A stretch of 64,000 nt of DNA from Pseudidiomarina marina (GTDB lineage Bacteria > Pseudomonadota > Gammaproteobacteria > Enterobacterales > Alteromonadaceae): the NCBI RefSeq assembly GCF_003987045.1, contig NZ_PIPZ01000004.1:62001-126000 (forward strand), read 5' to 3'. Under the pieces are notes generated by a model. That model searched no databases, was not told where the DNA came from, and was given only the letters and a program-made list of their open reading frames with translations. How positions within the stretch are numbered: position 1 is the first letter of the stretch; every line of letters starts with the position of its first letter. Both the position numbers and the translations under genes were made by a program. Shown here in pieces: positions 44,992 through 53,288 of the stretch.

Positions 44992-47178
44992 ATGGAAATC
45001 AAAGTAAACTTTTTAGATAACTTGCGTCTTGAAGCCAAGTTCGATGACTTTACAGTCGTCACCGACCAACCCATTCGTTATAAAGGGGATGGCTCCGCAC
45101 CAAGTCCGTTCGACTATTTCCTAGCATCATCAGCTATGTGCGCGGCGTACTTCGTGAAGGTTTACTGTCTTTCGCGCAATATTCCGACGGACAATATACG
45201 TCTATCACAGAATAATATTGTCGACCCCGAGAATCGTTATAACCAGATATTTAAAATTCAGGTCGAGTTACCTGAAGATATTTCTGAGAAAGACCGTCAA
45301 GGCATTCTGCGTTCTATCGACCGTTGTACAGTTAAAAAAGTGGTACAAACCGGCCCCGAGTTCCAAATTGAAGTGGTTGAGAATCTCGATGAAGATGCGC
45401 AAGCGCTATTGATGGGGCCGCCAGAAGGCAGTTCTCTCACCTATATTGAAGGCAAAGATTTGCCGCTAGAGCAAACCATTGCCAATATGACGCAAATTCT
45501 TGCCGATCTTGGCATGAAGATCGAAATCGCTTCATGGCGCAACATTGTGCCACATGTATGGTCATTGCATATTCGCGACGCCGCCTCGCCGATGTGCTTT
45601 ACCAACGGCAAAGGCGCAACCAAAGAAGCGGCATTGGCTTCAGCATTAGGCGAATTTATTGAACGACTCAACTGCAATTTTTTCTATAACGACCAGTATT
45701 TCGGAGAGGAAATTGCGCATGCTGACTTCGTTCACTACCCAAATGAAAAGTGGTTCCCGCTGACCGAAAATGACGCCATTCCTGATGGGTTACTGGATGA
45801 TTATTGTTTGGATATTTATAACCCAGACAACGAATTGCAAGGGTCTCATTTAATCGATACCAACTCCGGTCGTGCTGATCGTGGTATTTGCGCGCTACCG
45901 TTTCAGCGTCACTCCGATGGCGAAACTATTTATTTTCCATCGAACCTAATTGAAAACCTCTACTTGAGTAACGGTATGAGTGCCGGCAATACCTTGCCAG
46001 AGGCACAAGTACAGTGCCTATCGGAGATTTTCGAGCGCGCCGTTAAAAAACAAATTATCGAACATGAAATTGCGTTACCTGATGTGCCGGCCGAGGTGCT
46101 CGCCAAGTACCCTGATATTGTTGAGGCCATTCAAGCACTCGAGGCACAAGGGTATCCAATACTTGTGAAAGATGCCTCATTAGGCGGACGCTTCCCAGTT
46201 GCTTGTGTCACCTTAATGAACCCGCGCACTGGTGGCGTGTTTGCTTCGTTTGGTGCGCATCCAAGTTTTCATGTAGCGCTGGAGCGCAGTCTTACGGAGT
46301 TGATGCAGGGCCGTAGCTTCGAAGGTTTGAATGACTTTTTACCGCCAACTTTTAATAGCATGGCCGTGACTGAGCCAAACAACTTTGTCGAGCATTTTAT
46401 CGATTCTTCCGGTCTCGTATCATGGCGATTCTTCAGTTCGCGCAGCGACTATGAGTTTTGCGAATGGGACTTCTCTGGCACCAACCAAGAAGAAGCAGAA
46501 AATCTTTTTGGTATTCTTGAAGGCATGGAGCTTGAGGCTTACATGGCGGTTTATACTGAGCTTGGTGCACCTGTATGTCGAATTTTGGTACCAGGTTACT
46601 CCGAAGTTTATCCAATTGAAGACTTAGTTTGGGACAATACCAACAAAGCGCTCGATTACCGTGAAGATATTCTTAATCTGCACCGTCTTACTGACGAACA
46701 GCTTGAAGATCTAGTTGAACGCCTAGAAGACAGCCAATTGGACAACTACATCGATATCATCACACTCATTGGTATCGAGTTCGACGAAAACACCGTGTGG
46801 GGCCAATTAACCATTCTTGAGCTCAAGATTCTTATCTATCTTGCCTTAGGCCGTCACGAAGATGCTTACGATTTAGTTGAAGCCTTTCTTCAGTACAACG
46901 ACAACACAGTTGCACGTACCTTGTTCTACCGTGCGGTGAGCGCGGTTCTAGAAATTGCATTAGACGACGATATGGCATTGGAAGATTACCTACCAAACTT
47001 CAAACGTATGTTTGGTGAGCAAACGATGGCAGACGTAGTAGGTGCGGTGGAAGGCTCGGTGCGCTTCCCAGGTTTAACCCCAACCAATACGCAGTTAGAG
47101 GGACTTGATCGCCATCTACGTTTAATTGAAAGCTACAAAAAATTACACGCCGCTCGAGCTGCAAAAGCTCAAGGCTAA
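44992..47178 (+). CDS. OsmC-YcaO fusion protein
   Basis: This 728-residue protein joins an OsmC/Ohr-like domain (about residues 1-135; PSPFDYFLASSAMCAAYFV includes the redox-type cysteine region) to a YcaO domain (about 150-600) with the ATP-site helix GKGATKEAALASALGEFIERLN and, later, SEIFERAVKKQ. A TPR-like helical tail follows (about 600-728). YcaO enzymes activate amides with ATP in azoline, thioamide and related reactions. E. coli YcaO affects RimO-dependent S12 methylthiolation but lacks OsmC. The PxPxP end of azoline-type enzymes is absent here. Confidence 0.82.
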   Translation: MEIKVNFLDNLRLEAKFDDFTVVTDQPIRYKGDGSAPSPFDYFLASSAMCAAYFVKVYCLSRNIPTDNIRLSQNNIVDPENRYNQIFKIQVELPEDISEKDRQGILRSIDRCTVKKVVQTGPEFQIEVVENLDEDAQALLMGPPEGSSLTYIEGKDLPLEQTIANMTQILADLGMKIEIASWRNIVPHVWSLHIRDAASPMCFTNGKGATKEAALASALGEFIERLNCNFFYNDQYFGEEIAHADFVHYPNEKWFPLTENDAIPDGLLDDYCLDIYNPDNELQGSHLIDTNSGRADRGICALPFQRHSDGETIYFPSNLIENLYLSNGMSAGNTLPEAQVQCLSEIFERAVKKQIIEHEIALPDVPAEVLAKYPDIVEAIQALEAQGYPILVKDASLGGRFPVACVTLMNPRTGGVFASFGAHPSFHVALERSLTELMQGRSFEGLNDFLPPTFNSMAVTEPNNFVEHFIDSSGLVSWRFFSSRSDYEFCEWDFSGTNQEEAENLFGILEGMELEAYMAVYTELGAPVCRILVPGYSEVYPIEDLVWDNTNKALDYREDILNLHRLTDEQLEDLVERLEDSQLDNYIDIITLIGIEFDENTVWGQLTILELKILIYLALGRHEDAYDLVEAFLQYNDNTVARTLFYRAVSAVLEIALDDDMALEDYLPNFKRMFGEQTMADVVGAVEGSVRFPGLTPTNTQLEGLDRHLRLIESYKKLHAARAAKAQG

Positions 47179-47184
47179 GAATTT

Positions 47185-47229
47185 ACCAGCGGTACGCGTT
47201 GTTGCTATGCGCATCACGGTACCGCTGGT
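47185..47229. repeat. Inverted repeat between convergent genes, possible terminator
   Basis: ACCAGCGGTAC (47185-47195) and GTACCGCTGGT (47219-47229) form an 11-bp stem over a 23-base loop between the OsmC-YcaO and Sel1 genes. Neither strand has a T-run right after it, so termination is uncertain. Confidence 0.45.
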
Positions 47230-47238
47230 CATTTATGA

Positions 47239-48156
47239 TTAGTTGCCTTGCCCGCCTGAAAGCACATCTCGTAAGCTGCCCTGACCTTTCTCAGGTTTGT
47301 TGACGGCACAAACACTGCCGGTATCGGCACAGCCGACACCTTGTATACGCGACCCTACCGAACGGTTGTCGAAACTTCCTGAGGCATCAATCTGGTCTAT
47401 CAAGCGACCCAGTTGGCTACGGAAATGATTGGCATCGGCCGTTACTGTTATGCGTTCCATACCCGCTTCAGCCGCTTGCAAACGTTTCGCTTCTTCGGTG
47501 TTATTCATACCGGCTTGTGCGAGTTGTTGATTGATCCGTCGTAACTGCTTTTGGGCATCAGCATGACCAGTACGCGCGAGCTTAGCATAGAGCGCGCCAG
47601 CCGCGGTTAAGTCTTGTTCCATTAATGTGCCAGTTTGCTTAAAGCGCGCTATCACATATATTGCGCTTACGAGGTTGGTATCAGCTGCGGCTTGTACCAA
47701 CTGAACGCCTTCTTGTTGCGTCTCTAGGTCAGCTGCTGCGAGCAACTGCATGCCACGTTGGTATTGCGCTGGGGCGTAGCCTAAATCAACGGCTCGCTGA
47801 AGCCATTGCTGTGCCTTTTCGTCGCTTTGCTCTACCACAAAGCCGCGACTGTGCCAGTCCGATAACACGAACATCGCCATCGCATTACGACGACGAGCGC
47901 CTTGTTCAATAAATTCTTTGGCTTTTTCGAGATCTTGTTCGACACCATCGCCGCTAGCGTATGCCATTGCCACAACGGCGGCCGCATCACCACTGCCTTT
48001 GCGCGCAAACCGTTCCAACTCTGCCAAGTCGCGACCACAATCACCTTGCTGACAGATGGTGACATTTTGTGTGGCATCGGCATGCACTGGCAAAATTGTG
48101 CCAATGGCAGCTAAGAGACCGAGAATAACTAGAGATTTATTTAAAGAGAAAAACAT
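47239..48156 (-). CDS. Exported Sel1-repeat protein
   Basis: This 305-residue protein has a signal peptide (cleavage near VHA, about residue 26) and Sel1-like helical repeats from about residue 50 to 190: GDAAAVVAMAYASGDGVEQDLEKAKEFIEQGA, RNAMAMFVLSDWHSRGF and YAPAQYQRGMQLL. Such repeats usually bind other proteins in the periplasm. The C-terminal third is low in motif content, with two cysteines (GVGCADTGSVCAV). I chose ATG 48156; a GTG lies four codons earlier. The start codon and ribosome site lie in a hairpin. Confidence 0.7.
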   Translation of the reverse strand: MFFSLNKSLVILGLLAAIGTILPVHADATQNVTICQQGDCGRDLAELERFARKGSGDAAAVVAMAYASGDGVEQDLEKAKEFIEQGARRRNAMAMFVLSDWHSRGFVVEQSDEKAQQWLQRAVDLGYAPAQYQRGMQLLAAADLETQQEGVQLVQAAADTNLVSAIYVIARFKQTGTLMEQDLTAAGALYAKLARTGHADAQKQLRRINQQLAQAGMNNTEEAKRLQAAEAGMERITVTADANHFRSQLGRLIDQIDASGSFDNRSVGSRIQGVGCADTGSVCAVNKPEKGQGSLRDVLSGGQGN

Positions 48157-48192
48157 TTGAGCTCTCACAACAACGTTATCGAGAGCTCAAAT
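48155..48192 (-). repeat. Perfect hairpin covering the Sel1-gene ribosome site
   Basis: On the minus strand ATTTGAGCTCTC is followed after 14 bases by GAGAGCTCAAAT, a perfect 12-bp stem. The 3' arm contains the GAGAG ribosome site and the first two bases of the ATG. The folded mRNA would block translation initiation. Confidence 0.65.
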
Positions 48193-48258
48193 TTAGCAGT
48201 TACACCACCTCAACGACAGGTTGACGTCGTAAGCAATTGTTTCCGCGGTTACATTTTT

Positions 48259-49800
48259 TTAATTCGATTTACCAATCTGCGAGCGAATAAAATCACGCGT
48301 ATCTTTCAGTAATGCTTGGCGCGCAGGTTCATGCACGTACATCATATGACCGCCGTGATAATAACGATAGATGATGTCATCACTCGCAATGCCATGACGA
48401 TTCAAGGTGTACTCGGCGTCGAAAAACGGCGTGATCAGGTCATAATAGCCAGAGCCAACCATAACTTTTAGCATTGGGTTGCTACGCAGCACAAAGGCTA
48501 AGTCAGGTGCCGTATTCACATAATGAGGTTCCCATGAGCGCCCTTCAGGCAGCGGGCTCCAGCGCCATTTACCAGATAGCTCTGGATCGGCCGGATTCAA
48601 GTATTTCCGATTCCAATCAATCCCCAAATCATTACGCATGTAGTGCATGAGTGATGCTTTATACGCTGGCGAAATTGCTCGTGCTGCATCAGATTCTGGG
48701 CGGGCTGCGACATCGTCGCGCTCATCGTTAATATAACGGCTATCGAGTAAACCGACGGCAACGCCTTCGTCACGGCGTAATTCCTTCGCAAAACGGAACG
48801 CGTTAATTCGTAAATCCACTTGCTCAATATATTCTTTGCTAAGGCCGGTGAAACGCTGAAGCTGACTCACCAAGCGCGCCCGCTCCTCTGAACTAAGTAA
48901 GTTACCTTGAAACAGTGCTGGTAACAGTTCCTGTGATGCAAAGTCACGGCTCTGCTGAATGAAGGTTTCAAAATCACCTGAGTTATCAACCTTGCCGTGA
49001 TACCACGCGGTCGCGGCCATGGTCGGAATATAGGTGATATAAGAAATGATGTTGTCATCCACATACGGCGTTGAGCCTTGATAATCGAGCGCCTGTGACA
49101 CAAAAACAATACCGTTCACATTTATCACGTAATCATCGAGTAATACCTTGGCTACCGCAGCAGCTCGCGTCGTACCGAAGCTTTCGCCAAGTAAGAACAC
49201 TGGCGAGTTCCAACGATTGTTCTTGGTTAGCCATTCAGCAATAAACGCGGCCATTGACTTCGCATCTTCGGTTAAGCCCCAAAAGTCTTCTTTCTTACCC
49301 TTGACAATTGCTCGTGAAAAACCGGTGCCTACCGGGTCAACGAACACCATATCGGTAACATCAAGAATGGTTTCCGGTGCATCTTTCATGGTGTATGGCG
49401 CAGCGCCCGGATGCTCCGCATCACTTGGAACCACAATGCGTTTCGGGCCATAGCCGCCCATGTGTAACCAGTTTGACGACGAACCTGGGCCACCATTCCA
49501 AATAAACGCGACCGGTCGGTTTTGTTTGCTTCCCACCACATAATCGAATGAGAAAATCGCCGCAGTTGGGTCGCCTTCGTTATTCCGAATATAGGTTTCA
49601 CCAGCATCCACCGTGTACGTTAACCGCGTACCGTTAAACGTACCTTTATGCTGCGAACGGAAATTGGTCGGTTCTGGAACGGGTTGCGCTGTTGCTGCAC
49701 TCTCTTGTTTAGCTTCTGGATCTTGCGCATTGATTGCCGCTGGCAACATCATTGCTGTGAAAAGAGATAAGCAAACTAAGTAGTTTTTTAATGGTTTCAC
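48259..49800 (-). CDS. Exported S10-family serine carboxypeptidase
   Basis: This 513-residue protein has a signal peptide (to about INA, residue 25) and the S10 carboxypeptidase landmarks: NGGPGSSSNWLHMGGYGP oxyanion and substrate region near residue 105, nucleophile serine in GESFGTTRAAA near residue 207, aspartate in the VGSGYYDLITPF segment, and histidine in GGHMMYVHEP near residue 480. It releases C-terminal amino acids from peptides in the periplasm or outside the cell. It lies downstream of the subtilase gene on the same strand but beyond a terminator. Confidence 0.86.
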   Translation of the reverse strand: MKPLKNYLVCLSLFTAMMLPAAINAQDPEAKQESAATAQPVPEPTNFRSQHKGTFNGTRLTYTVDAGETYIRNNEGDPTAAIFSFDYVVGSKQNRPVAFIWNGGPGSSSNWLHMGGYGPKRIVVPSDAEHPGAAPYTMKDAPETILDVTDMVFVDPVGTGFSRAIVKGKKEDFWGLTEDAKSMAAFIAEWLTKNNRWNSPVFLLGESFGTTRAAAVAKVLLDDYVINVNGIVFVSQALDYQGSTPYVDDNIISYITYIPTMAATAWYHGKVDNSGDFETFIQQSRDFASQELLPALFQGNLLSSEERARLVSQLQRFTGLSKEYIEQVDLRINAFRFAKELRRDEGVAVGLLDSRYINDERDDVAARPESDAARAISPAYKASLMHYMRNDLGIDWNRKYLNPADPELSGKWRWSPLPEGRSWEPHYVNTAPDLAFVLRSNPMLKVMVGSGYYDLITPFFDAEYTLNRHGIASDDIIYRYYHGGHMMYVHEPARQALLKDTRDFIRSQIGKSN

Positions 49801-49924
49801 GTTGTTACTTCCTATCTGAGTGTTGTCAGCAGATTACCACAAATAAGAATTACAAAACCATGTGTGATGGGAACGATTCGTCCTTCTCAAAATGAAAGTT
49901 TGGTTGGCCCGCGAGTACCAGAGA

Positions 49925-49947
49925 GAAAAGGCGCCATAGGCGCCTTT
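49925..49947. terminator. Hairpin terminator between the S8 and S10 peptidase genes
   Basis: AAAAGGCGCC and GGCGCCTTTTT form a 9-10-bp stem around a 3-base loop, with T-runs on both strands. It probably ends the subtilase transcript, 48 bases after its stop. Confidence 0.75.
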
Positions 49948-49994
49948 TTGCTTCACATGACTAGCTATCAATTGCACGGCGGTTTCCGCCACAT

Positions 49995-52070
49995 CTACTT
50001 TATTTCCGACGTAATATCAGTAGTAATTGTAAATGGTGTAGCAATACTTATGTATCCCGTAACGCGCAAGGTGTAAGTTCCAGGGGTATCAGTCCAAAAT
50101 TGTAGCTCCTCTGGATTTTCCAAAGAAGCACTAGAAGCCACTTCAACCCCGTCAGGATTTACAAGATAAAAATCTAAGTCAGCCACACCTGTCCAACTCA
50201 ATGATGAAGTAATGCTCACATCATTTGGTGTGATTTCTAGAGGAAACTCCTGTACTTCAAGATTTTCCGCTGAAACTCCCATAGTGCCAGAATTTATCTG
50301 CTGACTGATTGAGAAACTAACATCAGGAGCCAATAAATCCCCATCGACATCTATACGATCAAACATGACATGTTTATTTAAAATACGTACTTCTAAATCA
50401 TGCACACCTTCACCTAAGTCATCAAACGCAATCACAACTTCCTGAGGTGATGTTTCGGACGCATTGGCAGCATATATTGTTTCAGTGCCGAGTGAACGCC
50501 CATTCATGATAACTTCAATCGAAGCAGGATTAGAGTTAGTTGCTAAGAAGTGAAAACGTACTCTTTCACCGCGGATTTTTGCAAAGATTGATGCGTTATT
50601 ATTCTTTGCCACAGCAACAGATTGCTGAAACGCTGTATCGTACGATTTAGTTTGCCATTTACCTAAGTAAACCAATTCGTCATTATTATTATCAAATTGC
50701 GCCCAATACCCTTGGCTAGACCACTGGGTATTACCACTCATGAAGCTCGGACGGTTACCTGACGTAATCTTCGCCAAATCTACAGCAGCTTTAACATCAA
50801 TATAGCCCGCTCCAACCTCGTGTGGTGCATAATTCATCGGCTCCGCAGAGTCCTTAAGAATTTGTTCGATTTGGTCAGGTGATAGGTCTGGGTTTACTTC
50901 TAGCAATAGCGCTGCCACTCCAGCAACAAATGGAGTCGCCATCGAGGTGCCACTTATCGTGTGATAATAAGCCGCATACTCAGGATGTTCGAGATCAACC
51001 ACTGGTCCCATAGCACCAATCACGGTATTTGGAGCACGAGTCGAAGTGATATTTTGACCGGGTGCGGTAATGTCGGGCAACTTATATACATGACCAGCTA
51101 CGCCACGACTCGAAAAGTCAGCAAGTTCCTTTTCACTCGTACCTGCCGCTACATTAATTACCCAAGGAGCTATAGCGTATTGATTCAAGGTGTCTTCGTC
51201 GGGGCCGGAATTTGATGCTGCAAAACTAACGACCATACCTTTGCTATAGGCCTCAAAAGAAGCTTTGTTAATCGGGTTATTTGGATCGAACTCTGCACCA
51301 TCACCACCACCCCAGCTATTAGTAATGATATCAATCCCAAGTCGGTCTTGGTTCGCAATGGCATAATCGAAACCCAACAGCGCATACAATATCGAGAGAC
51401 CTTCGCCAGCACCAAGACCAATGATACTCGCTCCCGGCGCAATCCCATCATGATAGTATGCTCTTCGTTCATCATTCACCGACACCATGCCGCTACCAGC
51501 GACAGTACCGGCAACGTGAGTTCCATGACCTGAGGTGGTATCGCTATTAGGAACTCCCTCAATAAATGCATTGCGTCCGCCTAATAAATCAAGATCACCT
51601 AAAATTTTAACGTTTTCAATGGTCTTAGTCTGGAATTCAAGATCTGGGTGGGTGGCATCGACGCCAGAATCAAGTACTGCTATGGTAACGCCGTGGCCAT
51701 CTAAACCGTAATAATCATGCACATAATGACCACCCGTAATTTCTCCGGACGTATAATTACTATATTGCAAAGGAGCATTCGCATAGATACTGCTAACTGC
51801 GGAGTTTTTAATTAATGCCTCTAACTGACCTTTGGTTACCGTAGCACCTGCCATGGGCATCGTTTTAAGTGATAGATAAGGTATTCCAAGATTCTGCAAA
51901 ACTGGATCAATATTGCTATTTTTATCAAAAGAGACAATAACTTCGTACGGTCCGGCTTTAGTTTCGATGTCTTGTGCCAGTTTAGGGTCGAGTAACGCAT
52001 CCGCCTGAACTGATGTAGTGATTAGTAACCCAGAAGCCAAAATACCTAATGATGATAGTTTTTTGTTCAT
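49995..52070 (-). CDS. Secreted subtilisin-like serine protease (S8)
   Basis: This 691-residue protease has a signal peptide (cleavage after VQA, about residue 23), an I9-like propeptide (about 40-100), and the S8 catalytic domain with Asp134 (VLDSGVDATHPDL), His185 (GHGTHVAGTV), oxyanion Asn287 and Ser376 (GTSMATP). A carbohydrate-binding-like beta domain (about 485-605) and a PPC-like C-terminal domain (about 615-691, ending in TPGTYTLRVTGY) follow. It should be an extracellular scavenging protease. I chose ATG 52070; the upstream frame lacks a signal peptide. Codon use is somewhat AT-richer than nearby genes. Confidence 0.85.
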   Translation of the reverse strand: MNKKLSSLGILASGLLITTSVQADALLDPKLAQDIETKAGPYEVIVSFDKNSNIDPVLQNLGIPYLSLKTMPMAGATVTKGQLEALIKNSAVSSIYANAPLQYSNYTSGEITGGHYVHDYYGLDGHGVTIAVLDSGVDATHPDLEFQTKTIENVKILGDLDLLGGRNAFIEGVPNSDTTSGHGTHVAGTVAGSGMVSVNDERRAYYHDGIAPGASIIGLGAGEGLSILYALLGFDYAIANQDRLGIDIITNSWGGGDGAEFDPNNPINKASFEAYSKGMVVSFAASNSGPDEDTLNQYAIAPWVINVAAGTSEKELADFSSRGVAGHVYKLPDITAPGQNITSTRAPNTVIGAMGPVVDLEHPEYAAYYHTISGTSMATPFVAGVAALLLEVNPDLSPDQIEQILKDSAEPMNYAPHEVGAGYIDVKAAVDLAKITSGNRPSFMSGNTQWSSQGYWAQFDNNNDELVYLGKWQTKSYDTAFQQSVAVAKNNNASIFAKIRGERVRFHFLATNSNPASIEVIMNGRSLGTETIYAANASETSPQEVVIAFDDLGEGVHDLEVRILNKHVMFDRIDVDGDLLAPDVSFSISQQINSGTMGVSAENLEVQEFPLEITPNDVSITSSLSWTGVADLDFYLVNPDGVEVASSASLENPEELQFWTDTPGTYTLRVTGYISIATPFTITTDITSEIK

Positions 52071-52194
52071 GTTGTTCTCCAAAAATATCGTTTTTGACTC
52101 GAGCAGAATTACACCAGAGCTGAATTTTGGATATAGGGGTTTTCCCCTAAATTTGGAGTGCACCTTGCTTTAGAATTAAAGATTACTATCGAAA

Positions 52195-52270
52195 TGGTGG
52201 CCCCTCCCAGATTTGAACTGGGGACCAACCGATTATGAGTCGGCTGCTCTAACCACTGAGCTAAGGGGCC
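52195..52270 (-). tRNA. tRNA-Ile2 (anticodon CAU, lysidine type)
   Basis: The minus strand reads GGCCCCTTAGCTCAGTGG and folds into a full cloverleaf: acceptor GGCCCCT/AGGGGCC, anticodon loop CTCATAA, T-loop TTCAAAT and an encoded CCA. The body matches E. coli ileX/ileY tRNA, not initiator or elongator Met. The C34 would be changed to lysidine by TilS so that the tRNA reads AUA. Lysidine identity is inferred from sequence similarity. Confidence 0.9.
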
Positions 52271-52284
52271 ATTACAGGTAGGTG

Positions 52285-52304
52285 GTTAATCCCGTGGGAT
52301 TAAC
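52285..52304 (-). repeat. Palindrome in the tRNA-Ile2 leader
   Basis: GTTAATCCCGTGGGATTAAC is a perfect 9-bp inverted repeat with a 2-base centre, between the predicted start site and the mature tRNA 5' end. It would fold into a leader hairpin that RNase P processing must remove, or it could be a binding site. Confidence 0.6.
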
Positions 52305-52316
52305 AAAGCGGGCGCA

Positions 52317-52345
52317 AGTATATGAAATTTCGACCCGCTTGTCAT
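52317..52345 (-). promoter_or_regulatory. Sigma-70 promoter of tRNA-Ile2
   Basis: On the minus strand ATGACA (52345-52340) is followed after exactly 17 bases by TATACT (52322-52317), each five of six to consensus. A GC-rich discriminator (TGCGCCC) follows, typical of stringently controlled stable-RNA promoters. The start site should be near 52310. Confidence 0.75.
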
Positions 52346-52363
52346 GACCCCGAATGGGGTTTT

Positions 52364-53158
52364 TTATAGGTTTATGTGATAGAAATCGGCGGCGTTGCCA
52401 GCGAACACTTTATCAATGGCTTTGTCATCACCGAGTGCTTCGCACACGGTTTCAATATCACGCACATTGAACGGACGCTCGGCGCGCGTTGATGGCAAAT
52501 CAGTACCAAACATTAAGCTTTCAGGGTTAATCGCATAAATAGCTTTCACCGCCTTGGCAACATCTACTTCGGTACGTCCGAAGCCAGATGCCTTAATATG
52601 AACCCCATTGTCTGCCAGCTTCTGAATTTGCGATAAGCCAGAGCGTGCCATGCCTAAGTGGTCAACTGACACCTTCGGTAGCTTCAAGAGCTTTGGCATT
52701 ACTTCATCAAGTTCGCGGCTATCCACGTAGATTTCTAAATGCCAGCCTGCTAAATCCCAAATGCGTTGGCCAAAGTCGACTAAGTTATCAAGACCACTGA
52801 CCACGCGGCGTTTTAAGTTCACGCGAATGCCACGAATGCGGTGGTCACGTAGCTTTAATATTTCTTCATCAGAGACACTACTTGGCAAGTTAGTGATGCC
52901 AACAAATTGATCACCCATATCTGCCAAGGCTGCTTTTAAGTAGCTTTGATCAAACCCCTGCACAGAGCCCGACACAATCACGCCGCCACGAATATTAAAA
53001 TCCTTGGTACGATGACGATAATCTTCAATGGAAAACGGCTTCGGTAGAAAACCTTGATTCTCTATCAACGGAAATGAATCGTTGTAGATATGAAAGTGGG
53101 CATCGATAATTCGACGCGGTTGCTGTATTTCGGTGTTGTTCTGATCAACTGCGATCAT
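52364..53158 (-). CDS. Amidohydrolase-2 family metal-dependent hydrolase
   Basis: This 264-residue TIM-barrel protein has the amidohydrolase-2 metal pattern: DAHFHIYND near residue 19, SVDHLGMARSG near residue 165 and FGTDLPSTRAERPF near residue 217. Family members act on cyclic ester or decarboxylation substrates such as 2-pyrone-4,6-dicarboxylate or o-pyrocatechuate derivatives. I cannot assign a substrate. It stands alone between tRNA-Ile2 and rpoD, separated from rpoD by a terminator. Confidence 0.75.
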   Translation of the reverse strand: MIAVDQNNTEIQQPRRIIDAHFHIYNDSFPLIENQGFLPKPFSIEDYRHRTKDFNIRGGVIVSGSVQGFDQSYLKAALADMGDQFVGITNLPSSVSDEEILKLRDHRIRGIRVNLKRRVVSGLDNLVDFGQRIWDLAGWHLEIYVDSRELDEVMPKLLKLPKVSVDHLGMARSGLSQIQKLADNGVHIKASGFGRTEVDVAKAVKAIYAINPESLMFGTDLPSTRAERPFNVRDIETVCEALGDDKAIDKVFAGNAADFYHINL

Positions 53159-53212
53159 ATTTCATCCTTTTCAGCGAAGTTAGGCACATTTTAACAAATT
53201 TCGCCCTAAAAA

Positions 53213-53243
53213 TAAAAAAGCCCTAGCCACAAGGGCTAGAGCT
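53213..53243 (-). terminator. Intrinsic terminator after rpoD
   Basis: On the minus strand AGCTCTAGCC and GGCTAGGGCT pair over about 10 bp (one wobble) and are followed by TTTTTTATTTTT. It ends the rpoD transcript 46 bases after the stop. Confidence 0.88.
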
Positions 53244-53288
53244 TCTTAAGACGTTTTTTACGTTAAATCGTTCAGAATAAATCTGAAC

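Noticed and set aside
52195-52270. Reading the CAU-anticodon tRNA as tRNA-Met
   Set aside because: The acceptor and arms match E. coli ileX-type tRNA-Ile2 closely and differ from both initiator and elongator tRNA-Met.
52347-52365. Short ACCCC/GGGGT hairpin with TTTTT on the plus strand next to the tRNA promoter
   Set aside because: The stem is only five base pairs and no plus-strand gene precedes it. It may limit antisense transcription but is not supported as a gene terminator.
52195-53158. tRNA-Ile2 as an integration site for a mobile element
   Set aside because: No integrase, direct repeat of the tRNA 3' end or foreign gene block lies on either side.
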